This document shows, piece after piece, positions 1 to 8,493 of a DNA stretch of 64,000 nucleotides. The translations under genes and the position numbers were made by a program. The DNA lies in NCBI GenBank assembly GCA_041737835.1, contig JBGSQY010000027.1; one strand, 5' to 3'. Below the pieces are notes generated by a model, which searched no databases, had not been told where the DNA came from, and saw nothing but the letters and a program-made list of their open reading frames with translations. Numbering within the stretch: position 1 is the first letter of the stretch; each line of letters begins with the position of its first letter. Origin of the DNA: Bythopirellula sp041737835. Its GTDB lineage: Bacteria; Planctomycetota; Planctomycetia; Pirellulales; Lacipirellulaceae.

Positions 1-469
1 CAAAGGCGGGCGAGAAACGACCCATGCAATCGATCACCCCCTTGCCGTCGCGATGGCGGTGCGCCACCGCGGAGAGTTCGGTTCGCAAAATATCTTCCGT
101 CACCTCGGGGCGCGTGCCGTCGATGGCCAACTGCACGCCCAACAGCAGAAAGGGGTGTCGAATCTTTGTAAGCTGCGTTTCCAACGAAAGCAAGCCATGA
201 CGGCGGGCCAACTCGGCTAGGCGTACAATTTCGCCCGACAGCTGGGGCACGGATTCCAGCCGGTAGAACAACGACTTGGCCGTCACGCGAAACACACTGG
301 CGAAGTTTCGCAGAGGAAACGAAACCAGCGCAGAGGCCATTGCTCCCCCCAACACGATCAGCGCCGAGGGGAGATCGATGAACGCCGCGAACGAACCGCC
401 ACCGAGCGCGATCGAGCTCACGATCAACGAAACGGCAACGGCGAGTCCGAGCAACGTGGCGATATCCAT
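1..469 (-). CDS. motA: Flagellar motor stator protein MotA (N-terminal part, runs off the window)
   Basis: This is the inner-membrane stator subunit that, with MotB, forms the ion channel turning the flagellar rotor. It reads leftwards off the edge, so only about 156 N-terminal codons are visible. They begin MDIATLLGLAVAVSLIVSS (first membrane helix) and continue with FIDLPSALIVLGG, the motif typical of the MotA/TolQ/ExbB group, inside the second helix. A charged cytoplasmic segment follows, containing LAELARRHGLLSLE. The start lies 42 bp downstream of the flgE stop on the same strand, so it is probably cotranscribed with flgE. The small flbD/swrD gene often found between flgE and motA is absent. 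MotB and the rest of MotA lie outside the window. Confidence 0.88.
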   Translation of the reverse strand, partial: MDIATLLGLAVAVSLIVSSIALGGGSFAAFIDLPSALIVLGGAMASALVSFPLRNFASVFRVTAKSLFYRLESVPQLSGEIVRLAELARRHGLLSLETQLTKIRHPFLLLGVQLAIDGTRPEVTEDILRTELSAVAHRHRDGKGVIDCMGRFSPAF

Positions 470-511
470 AAAACTTTCAGCGATAAAAACTCTTAGCTAA
501 CCCGGTTCAAA

Positions 512-2905
512 TTACCGCTGAAGCGCCATCAACTCATCGAGCAATTCTTGCACGGCTGTGATGACTCGCGCGCCGCCGCGATATTGCGTCGACGCTAGAA
601 TCAAATCGATCAAGTTTTGACCGATGTCTGTGTTAGACAACTCCACGGCACCAGCAGTGAGCGAACCGATACCGGCATCGCCGGGGATGCCGTATTGCGG
701 CTGTCCCGAGTTCACGCCGATCGTGTACATATTGTTGCCGACTTGGAGCAAACCGGTGTTGTTAATAAACCGAGACATCACGATCTGGCCGAGCGTTTGG
801 CCGATGCCGTTGCTGTAGACGCCACGGATTTCGCCCGTTTCGGTGATTGAGAAGTCGGTGAGCACGCCGGGCGGGAAGCCGTCCTGCGTGGTGAAGTTGA
901 GCCGACTTGTGCCCTGTTCCTTGCCGTTGGTTTGCGAGAAATCAAGTTGAAAGTCGAGTGGCGATTCCGAGGCGGTGTCATTTCGTTCGATCACCACCGT
1001 GAGGTTACCGCTGTTGGCGAGGTCAAACACGCCATTGTCGTCATAGCTGATGAGACCCGTGCCGACCACCGTGCTGTCGCCTGTGAGGGGCTCGTTATCA
1101 CCCGAGGTGGCGAACCAGCGCCAGACGGTCGAACTGTCGTTCTTTTGTTCGACCACCGTGGTGAGTTGTACAGTCAGCGGCACGCCTAGACTGTCGTAAA
1201 CGACGAACTCTGTGGAGGTTCCTTCTCCGGCAGCCTGTTGAATCTGATCGAAACCCAAGTTTTTGGTTTCCGGCCGACCTGTGGAAGTTGGCGTGAATTC
1301 TAAAGACGCCGGTCCGATTTGTAGGGCATTGGCGATACCTTTGTTGGCCTCAACAGTGATCCGTCCGTCGAGTACTACAATTGAGGACGCATCGGGGACG
1401 TTCGTGTCGATACCCATCGATTCTTGCAAGAATCGCATGTAGTCGAGAACCGTCGACGTTGCAGTCACTTCGAAAGTTTTGGTCGGAATCGCTTTGCCAC
1501 CTTTGGTCGCGTCAAAAGTGAGGACACCCGGGCCGGAGAAGACCTTGGTATAGTCACCCCCGCTGCGTTGGACGACGTCGGTCAGCAATGTGTCGTTCGT
1601 AATCTTGGGGCCATCGAGATCGATCAAATCTTCGTTTTCGATACTCGCATCAGAGGCGGAATCCATGTAGCTCTGTTGACCCGCAGGGATAGTCGCGAGT
1701 CGATGGAATTGGCTGTTGTCGTCCGAGGTGGTTCGATAAAGACGGATTTGAGTAAAGCCTGCGGCAATGGCATCAGCGGAGGGTTGAGGGATATCGGTAA
1801 TACGAATTCTTTGATTGGACGAATTGATCGAGATCGGTCCTTGCAAAGAATTTGGCCGTGTTTCGATGCCATCCGATAAGCGGTAGTAGGTGACGTAGTA
1901 ACTGTAGTTGCCAGAGTTTTCTAGGGATGACGTGTCGAGAGCATTGGCTGGAACAGTCAACGCTCCATCAAGCACGGTATCGGTAAAGGTCGTATCCGTG
2001 GCGTTCAGGGGCGCGGCATTGACTCGGTAATATTCCACGCCACCCGCTGTTGTGCGGTAAATATTACGTCCTACATAATTCGCTCCATCGGCAGTGGGCA
2101 GATTGCTGAGATCAATATCACCGCCGGTCGAATTGACCGTGAAAGCTGTGGAGCCCGCGGATTCATTGCCATCGGAGTCTACATAAGTGACTCGGTAGGA
2201 ATATGCGCCCGCGGGAATCGTGGCCGATCCGTCGCCAGCGCCGGTCGAGGTGGAAACATCAATTGGCGGAGTGGAAAGAAAGCTGCCAGTGGCGAAATTT
2301 TGCGGTATGGGGAATGAAGCGTTGCCTAGCACATCCGATTCGATGATGTTGGCAACACCGACCGCGGCACTGGGGCTCAGCGTTCCCGAAAACGATGCCG
2401 CGCTGGTGACCTTGTTGACCACGCTGCCGCCGATGGGAATCACGAGCGGTTCGAGATTCTCTGTGATGACGCCGTTGACGGCGTTGTAGCCGAGCACGCG
2501 GTTGCCGTTGATCGTGATGACTTCGTTATTCTGGTTGGTTTTGAGTTGACCATTGCGAGTGTAAAGCTGCTCCCCTTGGCCACCTTGGACAATCAAAAAG
2601 CCGTCTCCTTGAATGGCCACATCCAAGGGGTTCGAGCTGATCTCGATGGTTCCTTGGGTGAAGTCGGGAGAAATTTCGGCCACTTTCACACCTAAACCAA
2701 TCTGCCGAGGGTTGGTGCCACCATTGCCACTGCCGGGAGCAGCACCGATGCTGACCGTTTGCAAGAACTGGGTCGCGAAGTTGACGCCCGATTCCTTGAA
2801 GCCAACCGTCTGCGCGTTGGCGACGTTGTTGCCGGCGACGTCGATGATCGTTTCGGCGGCATTGAGGCCCGTCAAAGCCGTGCTTAGTGCGGATTGCAAA
2901 CCCAT
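512..2905 (-). CDS. flgE: Flagellar hook protein FlgE with two inserted repeat domains
   Basis: FlgE is the structural subunit of the extracellular hook. The N-terminus (MGLQSALSTALTGLNAAE, then NNVANAQTVGFKES) and the C-terminal end (LIDLILASTQYRGGARVITA) are the conserved D0 parts of the rod/hook family. At 797 aa it is nearly twice the usual 400-450. Much of the excess lies at residues 226-425, where two tandem copies of a module occur: a Y-S-Y-x-V-T-Y strand, DG/DGNES, a LYRTT or IYRTT strand, and a final F-x-D or Y-x-D strand. This resembles a fibronectin-III-like beta sandwich. A related copy sits in FlgD next door. The order flgD-flgE-motA on one strand is normal for flagellar operons. 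The start is ATG. Identity is firm; the fold of the insert is inferred. Confidence 0.95.
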   Translation of the reverse strand: MGLQSALSTALTGLNAAETIIDVAGNNVANAQTVGFKESGVNFATQFLQTVSIGAAPGSGNGGTNPRQIGLGVKVAEISPDFTQGTIEISSNPLDVAIQGDGFLIVQGGQGEQLYTRNGQLKTNQNNEVITINGNRVLGYNAVNGVITENLEPLVIPIGGSVVNKVTSAASFSGTLSPSAAVGVANIIESDVLGNASFPIPQNFATGSFLSTPPIDVSTSTGAGDGSATIPAGAYSYRVTYVDSDGNESAGSTAFTVNSTGGDIDLSNLPTADGANYVGRNIYRTTAGGVEYYRVNAAPLNATDTTFTDTVLDGALTVPANALDTSSLENSGNYSYYVTYYRLSDGIETRPNSLQGPISINSSNQRIRITDIPQPSADAIAAGFTQIRLYRTTSDDNSQFHRLATIPAGQQSYMDSASDASIENEDLIDLDGPKITNDTLLTDVVQRSGGDYTKVFSGPGVLTFDATKGGKAIPTKTFEVTATSTVLDYMRFLQESMGIDTNVPDASSIVVLDGRITVEANKGIANALQIGPASLEFTPTSTGRPETKNLGFDQIQQAAGEGTSTEFVVYDSLGVPLTVQLTTVVEQKNDSSTVWRWFATSGDNEPLTGDSTVVGTGLISYDDNGVFDLANSGNLTVVIERNDTASESPLDFQLDFSQTNGKEQGTSRLNFTTQDGFPPGVLTDFSITETGEIRGVYSNGIGQTLGQIVMSRFINNTGLLQVGNNMYTIGVNSGQPQYGIPGDAGIGSLTAGAVELSNTDIGQNLIDLILASTQYRGGARVITAVQELLDELMALQR

Positions 2906-2994
2906 GGTACAGTCCTCGCGTTCAAATTTGGGGTCGTTGGTTTGTGGGGAGCGCGCTCCGCGTTGCTTTGCAACTCGTCGCGGTTAACACACGA

Positions 2995-3837
2995 TTAGGT
3001 TTCGGTGGTGTCGGGGTCGGGGGTGGTGTCGGGATCGGTTGGATCGGGATCCGTCGTGTCTGGGTCGGTTGGTTCTGGTGCCGTGGCGGGGGGACGGATT
3101 TCGCCGACGTTGTTGAGGCTCACTTCATAAGTGCGCCCTGCGTTGAGTACCATTCGCGGCGTGCCGTTGAGCACGGTTGCGGAAAGGTCTTCATCGGAGG
3201 TGGTGTCGTGGAACGTGGCGGTCTTGCCACTATTGATCGTGCCGACCAAGTGATACTGGCCCTCGCCGCCGACCTTGGTGCGATAAATTTGCTTGGCCTT
3301 AGATGTTTCCGGAAGGTTGGCGAGCATGACAGACTTGCCGTCCGCATCCACGGATACGGGGGTTGTTGTTTCGATGCCCAAGAGCGTACCGTCGGAGGCT
3401 TCCCAGGTGATCATGTAGCGATAGTCGCCTTCGGCCAGTTCGCCTTCTTCGTCGGAGACACTCGCCCCTGCGTTTTCTTGGAGATGAAGCTTGGCGACAC
3501 CTTCTGAGATGCCGACTTTTTTGACCGTACCGGTGACGCGTTGGTTGTCGTCAGAAATGGCGTCGATCTCGGCACCGATCAAGTTGGTGGCACTCGCGAT
3601 GTTCTGACCAAGCAGCACCGAGTCGAGCGTTTGCGTGAGGCTTTCGCTCGCGGCGATCTCGCGCATCTGGCCGATCTGAGCGAGCATTTGATCGTTTTCC
3701 ATCGGATTGAGCGGATCTTGATTCTGGAGCTCGGTAATCATGAGCTTCAGAAAGTCGTCGACGTTCATATCTCGGATCGCACTGCTGCCCGATTGGTTGC
3801 CGGTGAGCGAATTGGCGACGGTGTTGATTTGCGACAT
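2995..3837 (-). CDS. flgD: Flagellar hook-capping protein FlgD
   Basis: FlgD is the scaffold that caps the growing hook and allows FlgE to polymerise. The conserved N-terminal segment is clear (VDDFLKLMITELQNQDPLNP followed by ENDQMLAQ). After it comes the start of the usual C-terminal beta domain (NLIGAEIDAISDD), which is interrupted at about residues 135-222 by a module like the repeats in FlgE: YRYMITWEASDG, then IYRTKVGGEGQYH and TFHDTTSDEDL. The domain resumes with NAGRTYEVSLNNVGEI. A low-complexity acidic tail of TDPD-type repeats fills about residues 250-280. It lies 89 bp upstream of flgE, on the same strand. Identity is firm; the inserted domain and the tail are unusual. Confidence 0.93.
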   Translation of the reverse strand: MSQINTVANSLTGNQSGSSAIRDMNVDDFLKLMITELQNQDPLNPMENDQMLAQIGQMREIAASESLTQTLDSVLLGQNIASATNLIGAEIDAISDDNQRVTGTVKKVGISEGVAKLHLQENAGASVSDEEGELAEGDYRYMITWEASDGTLLGIETTTPVSVDADGKSVMLANLPETSKAKQIYRTKVGGEGQYHLVGTINSGKTATFHDTTSDEDLSATVLNGTPRMVLNAGRTYEVSLNNVGEIRPPATAPEPTDPDTTDPDPTDPDTTPDPDTTET

Positions 3838-3876
3838 ATTAGGAATCTCGGTTTGTAGTGAAACCTGTGTGTGTTA

Positions 3877-5277
3877 TTAAATTCTCACGTCGAGGCCGGC
3901 GTCGGTGGCAGTACCCGAACTGCGTGTCACGCGAGTTGTGAGAATCTCGCTGTTGGTCGATTGTGTGCGTATGCGATTTTGCGCGACGCCACGCTGCGAT
4001 TGTTGTTCTGTTTGTTGTTCGCGGGCATTGGCCTGGCCGTCGGGTTGCCCTCCTTCGCGGCGGATATCGACTTCGAACTTTTCGATGCGAATATCTTGCT
4101 CGGCGAGACGTTGGCGCAGCGCTGGCAGATTGTCGAGTAGCACTCGGCGGGCGTCGGCCGTTTCGGCTTCAAGGTTGGCGGACAGCACGCCGTTGCGAAC
4201 CGCGATCTCAATGCGGAGTGAACCCAACTCGGGGGGACTGAGCCGCAACTGAATGTGACCCTCATTGTTCTGTGCCGAACGGAACGCGTTGGCGACACGC
4301 TGCACGAACCGGGCGCGATCGATTGTGGGGAGCGTCGGATCGGAATCTTGCTTGGTGACCGGGGCGGAATTCGCTCCGTGCCAACTTGTTGACGGTTGAG
4401 CCGTGATTTGGCCTGTGGTCGTTGGAGTGGCTGGAGTTGTCGCTTCGGGTGTTTTGACGCTGAGTTCCGACGTTTTGCCATCGGATTCGGAGATGGTTTG
4501 CGTGGCCTCTTTCGCCGCCAATTCTGGAATTTGCGTGTCGATTTCCAGAACCGATATTTCTTCGGCAGCTTCGTCTTCGGAGTCGGTTGTAGGCGGCACT
4601 TTCGAATCAGCAGTTGCGTCTTGTGCGATGACAGGATCAACAATCGGTGCAGCAGGTAATTCGGCTTGCGATTCTCCAGCACCTTGCTCGGCAGTAGCAG
4701 CGGTTTCTTCGACCACGGCAACCATCGTATCTGTGGTGAATGTCGAGTTATTTGCGGCCGTGGTGTCGGACAAAATCGGTTCGGTCTTTGTCGCGGCAGC
4801 CAATTCGTCAATCCACTGCGGAGCCGTCGCTGATTCGCCTGTTGGCAATTGCTCGGCTTGTGGCATCACCGTGATGGGCTCCGCGGTCAGTTCTTCCCCC
4901 GTGAATTCAACGGCGGTGATGATCTCTGTGGGCGGAGTGACAGTCACGCTTGCCACGGCGGACAGTAACACTTCGTCGACGATGGTGGCATCGGTTTCCT
5001 CGTCGGTCGCAGTTTCAGATTCGATGAGCGTGGTGTTGGCTTCTTCGTCGGGTGACGACGTGGTTCCTTGTTGGTCGCCGCTGGTGGTCGCACTCTCCAC
5101 GGATTTACGCGTCTGAGTGCTTTGATCTTTGCCAGGCTTTTCGGAGGCTGTTTGTGACGAGGCCGCTTGTCGAAGGTAATTATCAAATTCTTCGGCCGAA
5201 TCGCGCGCGGCAGCCGGCGCGGCCGGCTTGACGGGCGTGGTAGTCACTTTCAGCAAAGTGTCGATCGTGGAACTCAT
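3877..5277 (-). CDS. fliK: Flagellar hook-length control protein FliK
   Basis: FliK is the secreted molecular ruler that stops hook growth and switches the export gate from hook to filament substrates. The 466 aa product has a long Thr/Glu/Ala-rich, low-complexity region (about residues 1-300), as expected of a ruler. It ends in the conserved FliK C-domain: RFVQRVANAFRSAQ, then IQLRLSPPELGSLRIEI, VLSANLEAETADARRVL and LPALRQRLAEQDI. A Gln-rich tail follows. It sits 39 bp before flgD and 20 bp after the MotE-like gene on the same strand, the usual fliK-flgD-flgE order. Sequence outside the C-domain is too divergent to say more. Confidence 0.88.
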   Translation of the reverse strand: MSSTIDTLLKVTTTPVKPAAPAAARDSAEEFDNYLRQAASSQTASEKPGKDQSTQTRKSVESATTSGDQQGTTSSPDEEANTTLIESETATDEETDATIVDEVLLSAVASVTVTPPTEIITAVEFTGEELTAEPITVMPQAEQLPTGESATAPQWIDELAAATKTEPILSDTTAANNSTFTTDTMVAVVEETAATAEQGAGESQAELPAAPIVDPVIAQDATADSKVPPTTDSEDEAAEEISVLEIDTQIPELAAKEATQTISESDGKTSELSVKTPEATTPATPTTTGQITAQPSTSWHGANSAPVTKQDSDPTLPTIDRARFVQRVANAFRSAQNNEGHIQLRLSPPELGSLRIEIAVRNGVLSANLEAETADARRVLLDNLPALRQRLAEQDIRIEKFEVDIRREGGQPDGQANAREQQTEQQSQRGVAQNRIRTQSTNSEILTTRVTRSSGTATDAGLDVRI

Positions 5278-5297
5278 GACAAAACTTTCCCTATCGC

Positions 5298-5999
5298 CTA
5301 CTGAGCATCGAGGGGAGTCGAGGCAGCCATCTTTTTCAATTGTTCTTCAACAAACGGCTTGATCGGATCGCCGTCGAGCATCTGTTCTTGAATCTCGTAA
5401 AGCATGTCGAGGTCTTCGGCCGAGTCGAACGTCTTGAGGATGTCGCTCCGCTTCTTGGCCGACATGCCGTTAAGCAGCAGAATCACTTGTTTGGTGCGGT
5501 TTTCCTTGATCATGGCGATCAACAAGGGCTTGGCTTGTTTCTTGGGCGTCAGGTTTTGTAGCTGATTCCGCACAGCCAGCAGGCCATCGTTTTCAGCCTC
5601 TTTCTTGACTTTTTCCAGGTAAACTTCGACCTCGCGGTGATAGCCTTGGTAGAGCTGATTCTGTGTATTGAGCTGACGGAACTTGGCGTCGAAGTTGGCT
5701 AACTGCTTGTCGAGGTCGTCTCGCTTGGATTGCAAATGGAGCGTGGCCACTTGCAGAATCTCTTGGCTTTGCTCGTAGGACGTTTCCTCGGGGGGAACTT
5801 CGGGCTCGGTGATCTCGTCGTTCTTCTGAGCAATCTTTTCGAGATCGACATCATGCAGCAGCGCGACCAAACGAAAAATCTTGTCGTCGTCGAGTTGCCC
5901 CGAGTGACGCAGATAACCGTAGCAGGAGAGGGCTGTCACGACAGTCGCCGTGCAGAAGAATCCCACCAACGGAAATATGAGACGGATCAGGCCAGCCAT
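5298..5999 (-). CDS. MotE-like protein (MgtE-N type) of the flagellar cluster
   Basis: The 233 aa protein has one N-terminal membrane helix (about residues 5-28), an acidic linker (EPEVPPEETSYEQS), a long coiled coil (about 85-140) and a C-terminal MgtE-N-like region (NGMSAKKRSDILKTFDSAEDL). This layout matches MotE/FlbB-like proteins, periplasmic chaperones or stabilisers of motor stator components encoded between fliJ and fliK in many bacteria. The start overlaps the end of fliJ by 13 bp, so translational coupling is likely. Its position fits a motor-associated role. Assignment to MotE rests on architecture and context rather than on catalytic residues. Confidence 0.72.
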   Translation of the reverse strand: MAGLIRLIFPLVGFFCTATVVTALSCYGYLRHSGQLDDDKIFRLVALLHDVDLEKIAQKNDEITEPEVPPEETSYEQSQEILQVATLHLQSKRDDLDKQLANFDAKFRQLNTQNQLYQGYHREVEVYLEKVKKEAENDGLLAVRNQLQNLTPKKQAKPLLIAMIKENRTKQVILLLNGMSAKKRSDILKTFDSAEDLDMLYEIQEQMLDGDPIKPFVEEQLKKMAASTPLDAQ

Positions 6000-6445
6000 A
6001 AGTCAGCCTCCTGGCCACGACGCGCCGCGACTTCATCGAGCACTTTGGTTTCGGCCCGCAATTGCTCGTGGCGATGTTCTTCGAGTTTGTGTTCGCGGAG
6101 TTTTTCCAAAACCTTCACTTGGCGATCGGCTTCGACCACGACCCCGCGGCGACGTTCGACTTCCGCGGCGAGCAAGCGGTTTTGTTCTTGCATCGTGGTA
6201 TATTGGCCCGCCAAAACCCCTTGATACCGCTGGGCTTCGAGCAACTGTTCGACGTTAAGTTGTTGTGAAGTCACACCCGCGCGGCGGAAGGCCTGAAGCT
6301 CTTGAATTTCGGCAGCCACCTGGGCCATCTGTTCTTCCAAGATTCGTTGAGCTTGCACCGCTTCGGCCAGCTTCGACCGCAACTCGTCGCGCTGGATTTC
6401 GCGGAGTTTCTGGAGGGTCGCTAGTCGGAAGTGGAATTTGGCCAT
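5987..6445 (-). CDS. fliJ: Flagellar export protein FliJ
   Basis: FliJ is the coiled-coil stalk of the flagellar type III export ATPase complex. It fits in the centre of the FliI ring and contacts FlhA. The 152 aa product is almost entirely helical and charged, starting MAKFHFRLATLQKLREIQRDE, close to the family pattern (F-x-F-x-L-x-x-L-L-x-x-R). It has heptad-like stretches (EEQMAQVAAEIQELQ, VERRRGVVVEADRQVKVLE). It lies 12 bp downstream of fliI, and its end overlaps the MotE-like gene. FliJ sequences are poorly conserved, so position carries much of the assignment. Confidence 0.85.
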   Translation of the reverse strand: MAKFHFRLATLQKLREIQRDELRSKLAEAVQAQRILEEQMAQVAAEIQELQAFRRAGVTSQQLNVEQLLEAQRYQGVLAGQYTTMQEQNRLLAAEVERRRGVVVEADRQVKVLEKLREHKLEEHRHEQLRAETKVLDEVAARRGQEADLWLA

Positions 6446-6457
6446 GATTTATTTTTG

Positions 6458-7804
6458 TTATGCCGGTTGAGCTGTCGGGGCGGGGGCTTTCAAATTTGCC
6501 GCGCATTGTTGGGCGAGCTTTTGCACCGTGGCGTGAATCTCGGCGAGTGGTTGCTGGTGATCGACGGCTTGACGTAGGAGTGAATGAATGTCGTTTCGCA
6601 TCGCCACGGCGACGTCGAGTTCGCGGTTTGTGCCGCGACGATAGGCGCCGATGGCGAGCAAGTCTTCATTCTCGTGCAGCACGGCAAGCATTTTCCGCAG
6701 CATTTGCGCTGCGAGGCGATATTCGTGCGGCGTGACGTCGCTCATCAACCGGCTTATGCTCCGCAGCACGTCGATCGCCGGGAAATGGCCGCGTTCGGCC
6801 AGTCGGCGTGACAGCCAGACGTGCCCATCGAGCAAACCGCGCATCGTGTCGGCGACGGGTTCGTTTTCGTCGTCACCTTCGACGAGCACGGAATAAAAAG
6901 CTGTAATACTGCCGTTGGGGGTGCGCCCGGCGCGTTCCACGAGTTGCGGCAGTAGGTTGAACACCGAGGGTGGAAAACCACGCGTGGTGGGGGGTTCGCC
7001 AGCGGAGAGACCAATTTCGCGCTGCGCGAGCGCGAAACGAGTGACTGAATCCATCACCAACAGTACGTCTTTGCCGGCATCACGAAAATGCTCGGCGATT
7101 GTTGTCGCGGTGTACGCGGCTTGAATTCTCAGTAGCGCGGGGTCATCGCTCGTGGCAACAACAATCACACTGCGGGCGATTCCCTCGTGGCCAAGTTCGC
7201 GTTGAATGAATTCATTGACTTCGCGGCCACGTTCGCCGATGAGGGCAATCACCGAGACATCGGCATCAGTATAGCGGCCCATCATGCCCATCAGCACGCT
7301 TTTGCCTACGCCCGAACCCGCGAAGATTCCCAAGCGTTGGCCGCGACCACAAGTGAGCAAACCATCGATCGCACGAACGCCGGTCGCCAACGGTTCTTCG
7401 ATGCGTGGCCGCTGAGTAGCAGGGATGGGTTGGACTTTTAAGGGACGTCGCGACGTGAGCAACGGCTGGGGACGCCCATCGATGCAGCGCCCGCGGGCAT
7501 CGATCACGCGGCCCAGCAAGGCATCGCCAACGCTCAAGGTGCGCGAGCTACGGACGAGCGTCACGGGGCTGCCACGACGAACTCCTTCAAGACTGCTGTA
7601 CGGCATCACCAGGGTGAGCTTGTCGCGAAAGCCCACGACCTCGGCTTCGATCAATTCGCCCGACTGTTTGGTGATGGTAACGAGCGCACCCACGGGGGCT
7701 GGAAAATCCGCAACCGCGGCGGTTAAGCCGATGGTTTGCGCGACGCTGCCGGTGAGGCCAGCCAGCACGGCGGAATCCAGAAGTTCGGGGGCGAGTGAGT
7801 TCAT
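6458..7804 (-). CDS. fliI: Flagellum-specific ATPase FliI
   Basis: FliI is the cytoplasmic hexameric ATPase that energises flagellar export, homologous to the F1 beta subunit. The 448 aa length is normal. The Walker A motif is GIFAGSGVGKSVLMG, Walker B is DVLLVMDSVTRFALAQ, and the family signature GEPPTTRGFPPSVF is intact. The N-terminal beta-barrel region (VGALVTITKQSGELIEAEVVGF) and the C-terminal helical domain (LRKMLAVLHENEDLLAIGAY) are both present. It lies between fliH (18 bp upstream) and fliJ (12 bp downstream), so a single transcript is likely. No key residue appears to be missing. Confidence 0.96.
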   Translation of the reverse strand: MNSLAPELLDSAVLAGLTGSVAQTIGLTAAVADFPAPVGALVTITKQSGELIEAEVVGFRDKLTLVMPYSSLEGVRRGSPVTLVRSSRTLSVGDALLGRVIDARGRCIDGRPQPLLTSRRPLKVQPIPATQRPRIEEPLATGVRAIDGLLTCGRGQRLGIFAGSGVGKSVLMGMMGRYTDADVSVIALIGERGREVNEFIQRELGHEGIARSVIVVATSDDPALLRIQAAYTATTIAEHFRDAGKDVLLVMDSVTRFALAQREIGLSAGEPPTTRGFPPSVFNLLPQLVERAGRTPNGSITAFYSVLVEGDDENEPVADTMRGLLDGHVWLSRRLAERGHFPAIDVLRSISRLMSDVTPHEYRLAAQMLRKMLAVLHENEDLLAIGAYRRGTNRELDVAVAMRNDIHSLLRQAVDHQQPLAEIHATVQKLAQQCAANLKAPAPTAQPA

Positions 7805-7822
7805 GGCGACTTGTAAAGCGTG

Positions 7823-8488
7823 TTAGCTAAGTTCCTGAGCAATCCGTGCGAGTTGTGTTTCGAGTTGTTGATCGATGCTGCCGAACCGCGTGTCTAACCG
7901 ACAGCCACCTTGCGAAATCTTCTCGTCGGCGACGATTCGGGCTGGTGAGATCGGTGAAAAAGTCAGGGCCAGTTGTTCCACTTGGCTGCGCAGCGTGGCC
8001 AGATCATTGGGGTGAAGCCGCAGTGTGATTTCTTCAGCACCACCAGCAAGCGTGAGTGCTTCGCGAATCCATTCGAGCGTGAGCTCGGGCTCTTGGGTGA
8101 GTTCGCGGCGAACGATGCGTTTGGCGATGCCACAGGCGATTTGCACGATGGCTGATTCCCAATGACGCTGCCAATCGGCACGCGAGTCAACGATCTGACC
8201 GACAGCCGCATTAAGCGCAGGTGTCAGCGAAATCATTTGCTTGGCGACTTTCTCATCGAGTATTTTCTCGATCGCGGCTTCGGCGGCTTTGCGGCCCGCT
8301 TGTTCGGCTTGCGAGCGAATCTTTTCAGCTTCCTGCTTAGCCTGCATGACAATCTTGGCGGCCTCGGTGCGAACTCGCGCGAGATAGTCGTCGGCTTGTC
8401 CCGAGAAATCGCTCAGGTCGTACGCCACTTGGCGCAGCGGCGTGCCCGTGGTGTGAGCTTGCGTCGAGGATTTGATGATCGTGGCCAT
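7823..8488 (-). CDS. fliH: Flagellar assembly protein FliH
   Basis: FliH is the peripheral stator-like regulator that binds FliI and tethers it to the basal body. The 221 aa protein has an N-terminal coiled-coil region rich in A/E/K/Q (TEAAKIVMQAKQEAEKIRSQ). Its C-terminal domain resembles the E/delta subunits of rotary ATPases (VQIACGIAKRIVRRELTQEP, then LRLHPNDLATL and SQGGCRLDTRFGSIDQQLE). The latter pieces match the FliH/YscL consensus. It lies 5 bp after fliG and 18 bp before fliI, the canonical order. Confidence 0.9.
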   Translation of the reverse strand: MATIIKSSTQAHTTGTPLRQVAYDLSDFSGQADDYLARVRTEAAKIVMQAKQEAEKIRSQAEQAGRKAAEAAIEKILDEKVAKQMISLTPALNAAVGQIVDSRADWQRHWESAIVQIACGIAKRIVRRELTQEPELTLEWIREALTLAGGAEEITLRLHPNDLATLRSQVEQLALTFSPISPARIVADEKISQGGCRLDTRFGSIDQQLETQLARIAQELS

Positions 8489-8493
8489 GCGGT

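Noticed and set aside
1424..1879. Long open frame antisense to flgE
   Set aside because: It lies within a well-supported gene and has no recognisable protein features. It is a by-product of GC-rich codon use. The same holds for the long antisense frames in flhA (21938-23122), flhF (23365-24804) and the GGDEF-EAL gene (32157-33485).
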